This document shows positions 1-11,975 of a DNA stretch of 64,000 bases, piece by piece (the stretch's first letter is position 1; the number at the start of each line of letters is the position of its first letter). The position numbers and the translations under genes were made by a program. Below the pieces are notes generated by a model. That model did not search any database. It was given only the letters and a program-made list of their open reading frames with translations, and was not told the origin of the DNA. Source of the DNA: Beroe forskalii (lineage: Eukaryota; Ctenophora; Nuda; Beroida; Beroidae); contig WFMF01000177.1 in the NCBI GenBank assembly GCA_011033025.1, forward strand, positions 248,001 through 312,000, read 5' to 3'.

Positions 1-3000
1 TCTGCGGGGGAATAGGGAACGAGTCTGCGGGAGTAGCCCGGTGAGAAGAGGAGGAGGAGGATGAGGAGTTAGTGAGTTTACTGAGGGCAGTACTGCCTCC
101 CCAGTACTGCCTGTGATTAGTAGGTGTCTTAACATCCACGTGTGAGGTCGAGTTGATGATGTTAACAGGATGCAGTTCATTAATAGAAGGGAAGTGTTGG
201 AAGGAAGCGTCAGAGTACTTCACTGTCTCTTTAGAAGAGAAGAGACCGTCCTCTCTCACCAGGCCGTTGATAGCGTAGAACACATACAACCCAGTGAGTC
301 CGTTCTTTACCGCCAAGTCCCTCCATAACATGATCATCTGTGGGAAGGTGTCCTGCATGTCTCCCAGTCTGTAGAAGGCGAGGACGGGGCGGCCATCGTC
401 CCGGATATAGCGTGGGTGTTTGAAGTAGGGTAGCAGGTAGTAGAAGTGGGCTTCCCACTGCTCAGTGTCTCCGTACTCCTGAAAGGGGGAGGGAAATAAG
501 TAGGTAAATAATAGGAAATAGAGCAGGGCTGAAATATTTTAATAATTCTAGATTCATCAGAGCTGAATTATTTTAACAATTCTAGATATATCAGAGATGA
601 AGTTTTACTGAAGGGCAGCAAACGTTTTTCTGCAATATATTCATCTTATTAATGGTTTGGCGGATTGCCAATAAATAATCCTTCCCTACCTGTGTCATCC
701 CCTCCTCATACGCCACGTTCCTCCAACAGAACATGAAGGGCAGCTCCGGATACCCGTCCTCCAGCATCAGATCCACCACCTTACTCATCAGAGTGTTAGT
801 GTACGTGACTCTGCTGTCCCCCGTGTTCCAGTAGTGGTAGAACATGAAACCCGTCACTCCCGCGGCCCGCGCGAGGTCCCCCTGCCGCTGCCGGGTGGTG
901 GTGTCTGTCAGGTCGTAGTAACCGAACCCGCCTGAGGCAGCGTCTAGTGGCTTGATGACTTCCTTCCCTTGGTAAGCCTTGAGTGTTTTCCACTCGTCGT
1001 AGCCCTTGCCGTGTAGCGCTTTCTTAGCCAGCATCTTGTGGTATGTGGGTTGGTAGATGGCAATGGGTTTCATGGCAGGTGCTACCTCCCCTATCCGGAC
1101 TTTGTTAAGGTAGGGGATGGAGATGAATAGTCTCTCCATGGCGTGTTCCAGCAGCTGATCAGGCTGGTAGACAGTGCTCCATCTCCCGACCATCCAGGGG
1201 AGAACGTACAACCAGTCTCGCACTCCGAACTGCTGGAAAGTAGCCCAGAACATGGTCCCGGCACTGAACACGAAGTCAGCAGCCTCATCCAACTCCCGCC
1301 CGTACATCGCCCTGTGATAGTCATCCGGTTACAGGGAGGCAAAAAGAGCCGGTTTACCGGTATTTCGGTCACAGTTCGGTGAACCAACCGCTTCCTCTAA
1401 ACGATTAATTGCGAAATCAAAGTATTCGGATACAGTTTAGAGTGGCTAAAAACGCCCGGTTAACCGGTATGTCGGTTCGTTTAACCGATATGTCAGTTCG
1501 GTTAACCAGAATGTCGGTTCGTTTAACCGGTATTTTCCCACCTGTATAGGAGCTTCATGTTGTCTATGTCCCCTCTGAAACACTGTTCCACATCCTTGCC
1601 TATGAAGTCCCTCAGGGGTCGGTACATGGCCTCCGTGCCTCTGGAGCGCTGGATGATGAATCCTTTGGGGACCACTACTCCGATATCCCTGTCCAGAGCT
1701 CTGAGGATTGAGAGGACCAGGGCTGGTGTCCCACACAGGGACTGCAGCATGGTCCGGCGCCAGTGGGGGTCGGACTTGGAGTGGATCTTCAGGAAGGAAT
1801 CGTACGTGAAATCCTGAGATAACACAGTCTCAGTACAAAGATGTAATGTTAACACAGTATTATTACAAAGATAATGTAATGTTCGGTGAAGAATAAATGC
1901 TCAATCCATCTCCTAAAGCATATTATAGAGGTTAACTTATAAAACCCAAATAAAAGCTACCATATTGTAGGGTGCCATTGTTATCGTCGTTATCGAAAAT
2001 TCGCCAGTAAAGTTGTATTCATTCAAATGCTCATGACTTTTGATTAAATTGACCGATTCCTGATACCTAATTCAAATACCGATAGAATTCTGAAACTTAG
2101 AAAACGACTAAAACAAACGGCGCCCTACATGCCATTACACACTTTGGAAATCTAGGGGGCACCTTTCAATACCTTTGTATAAAGCCCTCACCTGTGTGTA
2201 CTGGAGAGTATCAGCCGTCAGTAGCTGGTTGAGGAACTGCTTAATATCCATCCCCTCGTTAACCTCTATAGGCTGCGAGTAGACGTTACCTGCCCCCATC
2301 TCCAACAACTGAGCCTTTATCTGCGGCAGGAGTCGAAGATTGAAATAGTTAGTTGATGACGTCATTATCAGGAGTTAGAGTTGTGAATTGATGACGTCAT
2401 CAGATGATATATCAGTAAATTGATGATGCTATTGTCATCGATTAATGAATTGATGACGTCATTATCATGTGTTAAAGTAGTGAAATGATTACGTCACTAT
2501 CGCCACTTTACCGTGGAGAAGTAGGTAAAGGAAGCAGGGTACGTAATAAACACGTCGTACGTAAACCGGACAGGGTACGTAACGTTCACCCAGGGGTACT
2601 TGGCGAAGTCGTCCGTTAGATCCTGTGCCTTCTTAACGTTCCCAACACACTCCATGATATCCCCCCGTATTAAGGGGTTATCTAGCTGGTGGGCCTGTAC
2701 TAGGACTGCTATACGCTTTATTGGAGGGGGTGGTTCGCTGCGTTTCTTTAGGGAGATGGTGTCTACAGTGCTGACTTTGGTAGCCGGGATGTCAGGCACT
2801 TCACTCAGGTGCTGGGGATGGGGTTAGAGTTACAGATGCTGGGAATAGGGGGGTAAAGTTACAGGTGCTGGGAATGGGGTGGAATGTTACACCAGATGAT
2901 GGAAGATTTTTCTGGAAGAATAGTCAATCCAATGTCTTATCTATAAAGGTGTATGGGTATACTACAAACATTACAAAATACTGGATATCGATTTTCTAAT

Positions 3001-6000
3001 TCAAGGATTGACATGAGAGGCAGAAGAGACTAAACTGTGAATCATCAGCGGTTACCCTACAGTTGTAAGGCTTCCCTGCCATCTGCGATGTAGATGTCCC
3101 ATCAGCAGGTGACAAAGGGAAACGGAGGGGTTTCGGCCCACGTACCCCTCACAGCTTACAACTGCAAGGCTGGGCCACCCAGGATTCCTGAGCAACACAG
3201 TTTAGAGGGAACGGAAGGGGTAGAAAAAAGAAAGAGTTCAGTAGAGGTGAAAGATCAATGATTGCTATTTAAATCGTGTGGAATATCTTAATATAAAGAT
3301 ATTAAAACCTGAATATTGTCTATTGGAAGACTTCTCCGGAAAATGTTATGAAAAAACAGTAAAAGCTCTGAGAAGCAATTGAATCGAAAACCATATTAAA
3401 ACTGGAATGAAAGAGGAAATAATTCCTGTTTAATACCGGGTGTAATATTGTTTTCGATCAATATAAATTTCTTCTATTCAATGATCAATAGAAAAAACAC
3501 AAAACCTGGATGAAGATATAGGAAAGTATAATGAAGGATGGAGCTGCGATGATGAACGTTTTGAAGAGGCTGATAAAGTTCATGATAGGATTTTGTTGCT
3601 AAGTTATTGAGGTTGAGCTAAGCTGTTGCTAAGTTGTTGAGGTTGTTGCTAAGCTGTTGCTAGGTTGTCGGGGATTTTTGCTAAGTTGTCACCAAGTTGT
3701 TGCTACTTTGTTGCTAAGTTTTTGATGCAGATTTCAGGGATAAGATGTCTTGATAACGAGCTGCTACGTGAGATTTAGGAGTGGTTGATTCTCAGTCTGT
3801 TTTCAATGGTAGTTTGAAGACATAATTGGCTCCCTGAGAACAAAATTCTGTTATACCTAAGTTGTTCTGCAAATGCGAATACCATTGATGATAAAGTCTG
3901 TCAAACTGCCAAGATCAACGGTCAAACATCAACTACTCAATTGGTGTGATAATTCAGACTCCATTGAAAGGGGGAATTACTAAACTAAAATATAGAATTC
4001 ATGAGTGGTATAACAGGAAATCTGCACTGCATTGAACTAGTGAACGACAAAACATTAACACATGGAGTACAAACGATGAATTAAATAAACAAATTACTTT
4101 AAAATAAACAAATTACTTTAAGATAAAGTCAAATGGTATTAGAATTAAGTCAAATAGTACTAGATCACCAGGGGCGGGGCCAAGTCCAATTTTGTCCAAT
4201 TATGTCCAATTTTGTCCAATGATTTTTTGTCCAATTCTCAAAAATGAGGTTAACTTTGGACAAAATTGGAAATATTGGAAATTTTTTGCCCAATTTAGGC
4301 TGTATTTGGAGGGTTTTAAAATTTTTATAGTTAAAATACAATCCCCCTTTTGAAACCCCATTTGAAAATTTTCCCCAGGGATTTTAGTCTTATTTCCGGG
4401 AAATTAATACAAAAACCCAGGGGGAAAAATCGACAAAAAGAAAAAAAAATGAAAGGGAAACAAAATAATGTTGGATTTTTCCCTTTTTAACAGACCCATT
4501 AGGGGAGGGATTTTAATACCAATTTTTTAAAAAGTAAATTTTTCCATAAGATTCGACCCCGGCCAGTAAAAAAATTTCCCCTTATTTTTTTAAAAAATCC
4601 CAAAATCAAGGAAACGGGAAAACCCAAAAGCCAGCCAAAAAAAACTTAAATAACCAAAAATCCCAAAAAACCCGAAAAACCAAAAAAACCCAAAAAAACA
4701 ACAAAAAAAAAAAAAAAACCCCGCAGGTTAGGGGGGTCCCCGGGTGGATTTAATGGGGTGATGCTTTTTTTCTTTTTCCCAATTTAATTTTTGGGGTTTT
4801 GGGGGGGGTTTTTGGTTTTCGCTTTTTAGTTTAAATTTTTTGAACAAAATTTTCCTGTTTTGTCAAAAATTAGACCAGAAAACATCATGAAAAAAAAAAA
4901 TTTTAGAAAAACAACGAATTGACACATCCCCCTAATTCAAATTTTCGGAATAAAAACACGGAAAAAAATTTTTAAAAAAAACCCTGACGGGGGAAAAAAA
5001 GGGCCAAAACGGGTTACTTGGTTATTGGGTTAATCCCTTTGTTTTCGTTAATAAAAGCCGGGTTTAGGTTATTTTTTAAGTTAAAGGGAACCAGTATTTC
5101 AGTTTTTTTAAAAAAGACCAAATTTCCATCAGAAAAAAACCAAGCAACGGGGGGGTTGTGTGGTTTTTTTAAAGGAAAAAAAAGTAATTTTTTAAACAGA
5201 CGGTTAGGTAGCAAGGGCAATTCCCTTAAAGGGGCCCCCACGCCTAACATAACGGGTTAGTGTTAATTCCGGGGGCCCCATATTCTGTAGACGGTTAAAA
5301 AAAATTCAAGGAAAGACCGGGCGGGGAACATCAGAGGGGTTTGGGAACGCTCCCACAGAAATTGAAGCAACACGTCACATGGGGTGTTTTTACAAGTCAT
5401 TCAATTTTCCAGAAGAACCCCGGGGGGGTTTTTAAAATAACGAACGGGTATGTCAGATTCCTTAGGGGGAACGGTGTGATAAAATCAGACGGGTTAGGAT
5501 CGCCAAGGGGCCAAATCTCGGGAATCTGTTTTTAATAACGGCCCCAGGCGTAAATTGGGAAAATTAAAGGTGCGAATAACCGGTGTCATATGCGGTTAAA
5601 AAATTAAACGGTTTTTTGATGGCATTTTTTGGGAACGTCTTTCAACTAATTTTGAAGTCTTATTTCAGACTTTTAAAAACCCCCCAAAAAATTAGGTAAA
5701 TTGTCTTTACCGCGTTTTTTTTATCTTTATTATTGTCAATTCCCAAAAAATTTTTTGTTAAATCGGTTTCAGACTGGTCAATGATTTTAGACTGGTGTTA
5801 GGAAAACAGCGGTGCAATGTAAAAAAAACCCAGACTGGGTCAGAATAAAGACGGGGCCCCAAATCCACCCTGGGGTTTAACCCAAAAGGGCAAAATTTGG
5901 GGACGTTTTTGGGGGGGCCAAAACGATGGGTTTTTCATTGCCACCCCTTGTTTTAATTTTTTTTTAAGTAAGTCATATGGGCTGATTTTTTCCCACAGAT

Positions 6001-8837
6001 AAGCCAAGTCAGACTGAAGTGAAATGTAGCATTGATACATCCTGCCCTGCTGCTTTTTTTAATCCAGCAACATTTATTTTCACATCTTTTCCCTTAGAAA
6101 TTTTGGGGGACCCCCACGACCGATCTCAACCCAATATCAAATCATCACAACCTTTGTAAATGAAAAAAAGGGGACTATAAATGGAAAAATGACAAGAACA
6201 AAGGGGCCGGTGTTAGAGGGCCTTAAACAAACCTTGGCCAATCGCATAGATCTGTTCAAATAACATTTAAAAAAAACGAAAAATGAATGGGTTTTTAATT
6301 CCAAAAAATGCCTTAAAAAAATTGAGTACCTTCAGGTTTGTCGCAGGGTTTCAGAGGGGGCGGGGCCACCCTCAAGAATTTCTTTAAAAATAGTTAGAAT
6401 AAAAGTTCTTTTGTATAATAAATTCATTTTGGCTTGGGTTTAAAAAGTAGAATCTTATTCTGACTGTTTTATTCTTTAAGTTTAGATTTTTTCTGCCTGA
6501 TTTTTGGAAAATTGTCCGCATTTTTTATTTAAAAACATCCACAGCAATTTCTTTATTAAGGGCCCCCCCGATTTGGGGGGTTTTCCCTGACCCGCCCAGT
6601 TGGCTTGCCAGGCAAGGCCCCCCCCCGAAAAAAACCTGGCTACCCCCAGAAAGGTGCTGAAAGTTTTCACGAGTGCTTGAACATTTCTCATGTGCCTTCT
6701 TTTTAGGGCACCGAGTGTTAAAAAAAACCATCTTAAAGGAACAAAAACCCGTTGGGGTTCTTCCAGTGTGCCCAAAAAAAGCCGTTTTTTCCTAAAACAC
6801 AAGACTGCCCCTTTTTTTAAAAGAGCTAGTAAAATTTCAGGACTTTTTAATAAAACACCCGGAGTGAAATTTCCGGGGTTTTTTTTTTTTTTTTAAAAAA
6901 AAGGGCCAATTTTTTTAATTTTGTCCAATTTTTTTCCAAGATTTTTTTCCAATTCCAAAACAGAATTACATAAGGCAAAAAGGGCTTTGGGCCCGCCCCC
7001 CACCAAATAAACTATTTTCGGAACCCATTATTTAATAATGCCGCAAAAAAAGTTGCTTAGAAAGGTCCTTTTTACGTCATCATTTGGTTTAAAAAAGAAT
7101 GACCGGTGAAAGGCCTTTTTCTTGTAAGGAAATAATAAATTTCCAAGAATAAAAAATAAAAAAAAGGTTTAAATAAAAACCCGAAAGAAAACGTTTTGAT
7201 AGAAATTTATATTTTGGGGGAAAATTATGACTTTCAGAAACCATAAATGTTATTGTAGTTTTCAGCATGTCCCCAAAATATTTTTGTTTTCCAACTGTTT
7301 TGAAAAGGGAAATTTTTAAAAAAATTTGGGGAAGGGGAAACGTAAAAAATATTAGGTTCAAAAGAATAATTGAATGAGGGGGGAGTGACCCCAATGTCAA
7401 GAACCAAATGGGGCCCCAAATTCATTGATCGAGGGGAACAAGTAAAGGGAAGAAAGAAAAACCCCTGATGATCCAGGGGTTGAAGTGCCGAAGACTTTTT
7501 TCCCCATGGAAAAACTGGACCTCCACCAAGCCTGAATAACGAATTTAACCCCCCAAGGGGGAGGGTCCAGACAAAAAATTTCCCAACACCAAGATTCCTT
7601 TCCTATGTAGTTTTTAGTCTGAAGTTAAAAAAAGGATTAGGCATCAAATGCGCCAATTTTCAAGAGCTCTTTTAGTTTTCAAAAATTTTAAAACATTTTT
7701 AATTTTAAAAGGGGGTTTTTACCCAGGAATAATTTTAAAAAATTGGGGAAACTGTAAAAGGAAAAAAAGTACACCCTTATTAGGTATCTAAATACACCCT
7801 TATTAGGTATCAAAATACACCCTTATTAGGTATCTAATACACCCTTAGGTATCTAAATACACCCTTATTAGGTATCTAAATACACCTTTATTAGGTATCT
7901 AAATACCTTATTAGGTATCTAAATACACCCTTATTAGGTATCTAAATACACCCTTATTAGGTATCTAAATACACCCTTATTAGGTATCTAAATACACCCT
8001 TATTAGGAATCTAAATACACCCTTATTAGGTATGGAAATACACCCTTATTAGGTATCTAAATACACCCTTATTAGGTATCTAAATACACCCTTATTAGGT
8101 ATCTAAATACACCCTTATTAGGTATCTAAATACACCCTTATTAGGTATCTAAATACACCCTTATTAGGTATCTAAATACACCCTTATTAGGTATGGAAAT
8201 ACACCCTTATTAGGTATCTAAATACACCCTTATTAGGTATCTAAATACACTCTTATTAGGTATCTAAATACACCCTTATTAGGTATCTAAATACACCCTT
8301 ATTAGGTATCTAAATACACCCTTATTAGGTATCTAAATACACCCTTATTAGGTATCTAAATACACTTATTATCTAAATACACCCTTATTAGTATCTAAAT
8401 ACACCCTTATTAGGTATCTAAATACACCCTTATTATGTATCTAAATACACCCTTATTAGGTATGGAAATACACCCTTATTAGGTATCTAAATACACCCTT
8501 ATTAGGTATGGAAATACACCCTTATTAGGTATCTAAATACACCCTTATTAGGTATCTAAATACACCCTTATTAGGTATCTAAATACACCCTTATTATGTA
8601 TCTAAATACACCCTTATGAGGTATCGAAATACACCCTTATTAGGAATCTAAATACGCCCTTATTAGGTATGGAAATACAGTATACACCCTTATTAGGTAT
8701 GGAAATACAGTATACACCCTAATTAGGTAGTAAGTACCTCGTAGAGAGGAGGAATGTCGCCGTCATACTCCACGTAGTTTATTTCCACAAGTGCAGGGTA
8801 ACGATTGTACGTGTGGAACCTTATCATGGGACAGCTG
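1..8837 (-). CDS. RgpF-WbsX fusion glycan-synthesis protein, partial (six exons)
   Basis: I read six minus-strand exons in this order: 8738-8837 (5' limit uncertain), 2512-2811, 2192-2320, 1542-1813, 690-1311 and 478 down to the left edge. Every junction is GT-AG and the phases agree (0,0,0,2,0). The first half resembles rhamnan synthesis protein F: KRIAVLVQAHQ, YDVFITYP, then YDSFLKIHSKSDPHWRR and GVVVPKGF. The second half resembles WbsX-type glycosyltransferase/GH99-like proteins: KPIAIYQPTYHKM, GYDEWKTLK, GFGYYDL, GVTGFMFYHYWN, LPFMFCWRN, and in the last exon GRPVLAFYRLGD. Both families are known mainly from bacterial surface-polysaccharide clusters, where they are often neighbours or fused. 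A role in glycan synthesis or trimming is inferred. No signal peptide is visible, because the true 5' end was not found. The C-terminus lies beyond the window, so completeness is unknown. The introns make bacterial contamination unlikely. Confidence 0.8.
690..1311 (-). CDS. WbsX-like core exon
   Basis: This is the largest exon of the RgpF-WbsX gene, 622 bp. It opens with one base that completes the arginine codon split from exon 1542-1813 and closes in phase 0 at the donor GTAGGG. It encodes the linker MYGRELDEAADFVFSAGTMF followed by the N-terminal half of the WbsX fold. The sequence is clearly protein-like: strong third-position GC bias and no stop, against AT-rich introns on both sides. 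Confidence 0.85.
1456..1540. repeat. Short intronic tandem repeat (GGTTAACCGGTATGTCGGTTCG type)
   Basis: Four imperfect copies of a roughly 25-bp unit built on GTTAACCGGTAT and GTCGGTTCG lie in the small intron between exons 1542-1813 and 690-1311, ending at the splice donor. Diverged versions (CCGGTTTACCGGTATTTCGG) occur near 1350. Confidence 0.6.
2340..2511. repeat. Intron with three TGACGTCA octamers in diverged repeats
   Basis: The 191-bp intron between exons 2512-2811 and 2192-2320 carries three exact TGACGTCA palindromes at 2357-2364, 2392-2399 and 2454-2461, each inside GAATTGATGACGTCAT-like context. A fourth near-copy (GATTACGTCAC) is near 2488. The shared flanks suggest a decayed tandem repeat. 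TGACGTCA is also the full CREB/ATF site, but nothing here shows that it is used. Confidence 0.6.
3040..3200. other. GC-rich block with internal inverted repeats
   Basis: This island is much more GC-rich than the intron around it. CAGTTGTAAGGC at 3060-3071 pairs imperfectly with GCTTACAACTGC at 3154-3165, enclosing a segment with GGGGTTTCGGCCC. It could be a SINE remnant or a structured RNA. I see no A and B boxes good enough to call a tRNA-derived SINE, and it matches no RNA gene I recognise. Confidence 0.3.
3592..3725. repeat. Degenerate GTTGCTAAG minisatellite
   Basis: Repeated GTTGCTAAGTTGTTGAGGTT and GTTGCTAAGCTGTTGCTAGG variants form a short array of unequal units. It is simple-sequence decay inside the intron with no coding signal. 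Confidence 0.6.
4169..7760. other. Homopolymer-rich, probably poorly resolved stretch, possible old transposon
   Basis: Base texture changes abruptly. Long runs of G, C, A and T (for example GGGGGGGG near 4801 and many TTTTTTT or AAAAAAA) follow one another, and reading frames are shattered on both strands. It starts at CAGGGGCGGGGCCAAG, a typical hAT-like terminal sequence, followed by repeated TTGTCCAAT. Similar TTGTCCAAT and GGGCCCGCCCCCC, in inverted sense, occur near 6915-7000, and another CAGAGGGGGCGGGGCCACC lies near 6351. I infer a transposon-derived segment whose consensus carries many homopolymer errors. No gene is called here. Confidence 0.45.
7770..8722. repeat. 23-bp minisatellite (TACACCCTTATTAGGTATCTAAA)
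   Basis: About 40 head-to-tail copies of a 23-bp unit fill the end of the intron, with occasional GGTATGG variants and a few shortened units. The array stops 16 bp before the splice donor of exon 8738-8837, so it sits directly against the gene's first recognised exon. Confidence 0.95.
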
Positions 8838-8839
8838 CT

Positions 8840-9530
8840 GAGTAGGGGCGAGTCAGTTGCTATAGCAACACAATCAACAGAGGATGGTTGCTTTAGCAAC
8901 GTATAGCATGCGGTTACAAAGGAGTTGCTAACGATTCGAAGGGAAACGTAATAGTGTTTCGAAATATTCATCAAATACAGTAGAGCTTATCATAGAGGGT
9001 AAGACAAAATCGAAACTTACAAACAAAAGAAGTGGAAATTAATGATAAAAACACGAGGTACCCAAAAAGCACCAGGCAATTAGAAAAATGTAGCAAGTCA
9101 CCATGGAAACCGAATCAGATGAAACAAGTTGATAAGAACAGATTACAGAATGCGGAAATCTTGAAATTATAACATCAGTGCACTGCATTCAGTACAATGT
9201 ACACTACCAGACTTGTACGATAATATTGCTATAATTCTTTGACAATATAACTAAGTCCTGCCAGACAACGGCTGCATTTAATTTGGAAAGCCAAGCAAAG
9301 TACCTGCGTCGTGTAACAGCGCGCAGTCAAAAAGCGACGAGAATAGAAAATATGTAGCACAACCCGGCCGGGTATATAATATATTACGGAGCGCTATATA
9401 TCTATATATAACACTCGAATATTGAACACATATATAAGCCTACGCAAAAATATGAATAGTATGTGTTCAAAGACGGGCTCTAAAAAGCTGCTTCTCTCTC
9501 CTGAGTGTGCCTTGTCATCCCAGGTTTCAG
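8840..9530. other. Unassigned AT-rich spacer
   Basis: This stretch lies upstream, in the minus-strand sense, of the first recognised RgpF-WbsX exon, so it may hold its true 5' exon or promoter. An open frame continues minus-ward to about 8974 without an obvious start or acceptor. Around 9370-9415 there is a TATATA-rich patch. I see no confident gene. Confidence 0.35.
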
Positions 9531-10090
9531 CACCTAAACCCTCGCGCTACAGCAAACACACGAACAGACGGACACACAGCACCTTAACCCTCGCGCTACA
9601 GCAAACACACGAACAGACGGACACACAGCACCTAAACCCTCGCGCTAAAGCAAACACACGAACAGACGGACACACAGCACCTTAACCCTCGCGCTACAGC
9701 AAACACACGAACAGACGGACACACAGCACCTAAACCCTCGCGCTACAGCAAACACACGAACAGACGGACACACAGCACCTTAACCCTCGCGCTACAGCAA
9801 ACACACGAACAGACGGACACACAGCACCTAAACCCTCGCGCTACAGCAAACACACGGACACACAGCACCTAAACCCTCGCACTACAGCAAACACACGAAC
9901 AGACGGACACACAGCGCCTTAACCCTCGCGCTACAGCAAACACACGAACAGACGGACTCACAACACCTAAACCCTCGCGCTACAGCAAACACACGAACAT
10001 ACAGCACCTAAACCCTCGCGCTACAGCAAACACACGAACAGACGAACACACAGCGCCTTAACCCTCGCGCTACAGCAAACACACGAATCC
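9531..10090. repeat. 49-bp minisatellite with alternating A/T variants
   Basis: Eleven to twelve copies of a 49-bp unit begin CACCTAAACCCTCGCGCTAC or CACCTTAACCCTCGCGCTAC. The two versions alternate almost strictly, so the real repeating block is a 98-bp dimer; two copies are internally shortened (near 9850 and 9995). The CCTAAACCC/CTTAACCC core looks telomere-like by chance. The array is far from any chromosome end signal. Confidence 0.95.
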
Positions 10091-10459
10091 CTTCAGACGG
10101 ACACACACACGCGCTCCTAACGTTGGGTGTAAAAACGCAGCATATATAACGACGTATTTTGGAAGGGTTATTAACAACAAAAAGGAGGGATTTATTGTAC
10201 GTTATATTTTAGTATTCTCATCGTGATGGACAGCATATAATATGAAGTATGCGGTGGCAGCAATGCAGCGCAAAACAATGCTGCAGAAGGCTAGAAGAGA
10301 AGAAGGCATCTCCCTCTCTCTCTCTGTAGTATGGGTTGTTACAGCACTACCATTACTTCTGCTACTGCAGAGCTGCGCAGAATCTCACGTTAAAACATCA
10401 ACACATCAACGCCACTGCACAAGCCTACCTTGCAAACTGTGCAGTTTCAGAGCTGCAGC

Positions 10460-10795
10460 TGGAGCAGTTTCAAAGCTGTAAACAGCGCGGTTTCAAAGCT
10501 GTAAACAGCGCAGTTTCAAAGCTGTAAACAGCGCAGTTTCAAAGCTGTGAACTGTGTAGTTTCAAAGCTGTAAACAGCGCAGTTTCAAAGCTGTGAACAG
10601 CGCAGTTTCAGAGTTGTAAACAGCGTAGTTTCAAAGCTGTAAACAGCGCAGTTTCAAAGTTGTAAACAGCGCAGTTTCAAAGCTGTATACTGTGCAGTTC
10701 CAAAGCTGTGAACAGCGCAGTTTCAAAGCTGTAAACAGCGCAGTTTCAAAGCTATGAACAGCGCAGTTTCAGAGCTGCAACTGGAACATAGAGCA
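10460..10795. repeat. 23-bp minisatellite (AGTTTCAAAGCTGTAAACAGCGC)
   Basis: About 14 copies of a 23-bp unit with point variants (GTGAAC, GTATAC, TTGTAAAC). It is embedded in otherwise featureless spacer. Confidence 0.95.
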
Positions 10796-11975
10796 GTTTC
10801 CCTCAGAATTTAGAATGTACTCTCAACTCTGCAACGCTATGCAATGTTGAGCTACAGGTCGTTGACTTGTGTTAAAAATGGCATGGTTTAAAGGTGGCCG
10901 AAAAGGACTATGAACTAATGAATATTCTATGGCTTAGTGTAAAGCCCCGCAAAAATAATAAGTGGCCTAACAAGAATGGGCTAAAGAACAGTTATATGCA
11001 GTTATTTGTTAGGAGTTTTTCTAGTTACATGAGTCTGGCTTAAAAGAACCAATGAAAAAGAGTTAATGAATGAAATTCCGCAGCGATAAACATCAGTTTT
11101 CAGTATTTACTATTTAATCCAATCCCATGTCTTATCTAATCCAATCCATGGACCCAATGTCTTATCTATTCAATTCCTAACTGAATGGTGCTCACAAAGA
11201 GGCCGGCATTGAGCCACACAGGCTATACCCAAAAGCTGGTAATATTGAGATTCTGTCGTTTCGCGTGAGCATCACGATTATTGACGTATGGTAAGTATTA
11301 AAGTAAACGCATTGACGTAAAGGTAACGATTAAAGAACAGCACCGTGTACGCGTATACACAATGACATGAATATTATGAGCTAGAACAAGGAGAATGCTT
11401 TGCATAAAACACGTCAGTTAACCCACATGGGAGTGAGTCTGTATGGATGATGAAAAAATATATTATAATGATTTACTGAATTATGGCACATTCAAGAATA
11501 ACTGTAGTCGACTGTTCAGCGTAAAATAATTATCCGGGTGACATAACATATTGCGTTAATGAATTAGTGGTGCAATGTCTGAGTTATAACGCTGGGATCG
11601 CTAGAGAGTTTAAACATCCGTACACTACCAGACTCCAGCACAATAGAACCTGCGGCAGGGTGAAAGAAGAGAATACACTTGGAGTCTGATTTAAAATTCA
11701 CCAAATCCCGCTCTCTCTCTCTCAGGATGAGTGTTAATAGCTGTCAGTACAAAGACTGCAGCACGTTTTCCGAGTGCTTAGTTCCTCCTACAATTCACAC
11801 CTATAATATCCTCAGACGCCTCCCATTGAAGCACAAAGCAACACAGGAACTACCATGTTAACAATATAATATGGAGGGAGAAAGCAGCAAGGGTGCCCTT
11901 TGTTTTACACTGGAGCTCCCGCGCATTGTGAATCAGGAACAATTAACTTAGCATAAATTACTCAGGACCGTCACC
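10796..11975. other. Unassigned spacer between the two minus-strand genes
   Basis: AT-rich sequence with scattered simple motifs and no persuasive coding exon, RNA gene or terminal inverted repeats. Missing 3' sequence of the RAD54L2-like gene or 5' sequence of the RgpF-WbsX gene could lie here unrecognised. Confidence 0.35.

Larger units (their letters stand above)
2812..4168. other. Intron, mostly unassigned AT-rich sequence
   Basis: This is the first part of the 5.9-kb intron of the RgpF-WbsX gene. No coding exon was recognised. Two local features stand out: a GC-richer block at about 3040-3200 with short inverted repeats, and a decayed GTTGCTAAGTTGTTGAGG minisatellite at about 3592-3725. 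The rest shows nothing I can name. Confidence 0.5.

Noticed and set aside
3040-3200. tRNA or snRNA gene in the GC-rich intronic island
   Set aside because: No cloverleaf, A/B box pair or Sm site could be fitted.
5014-7425. Several 60-106-codon frames in the homopolymer-rich stretch
   Set aside because: No frame carries a recognisable domain, and the sequence quality is doubtful.
9531-10090. Telomeric repeat (CCTAAACCC / CTTAACCC)
   Set aside because: The motif appears once per 49-bp unit and is surrounded by genic introns, so it is not a telomere array.
7770-10795. CRISPR-like regular arrays (23-, 49- and 23-bp periods)
   Set aside because: The units are contiguous without unique spacers and the DNA is eukaryotic, so these are minisatellites.
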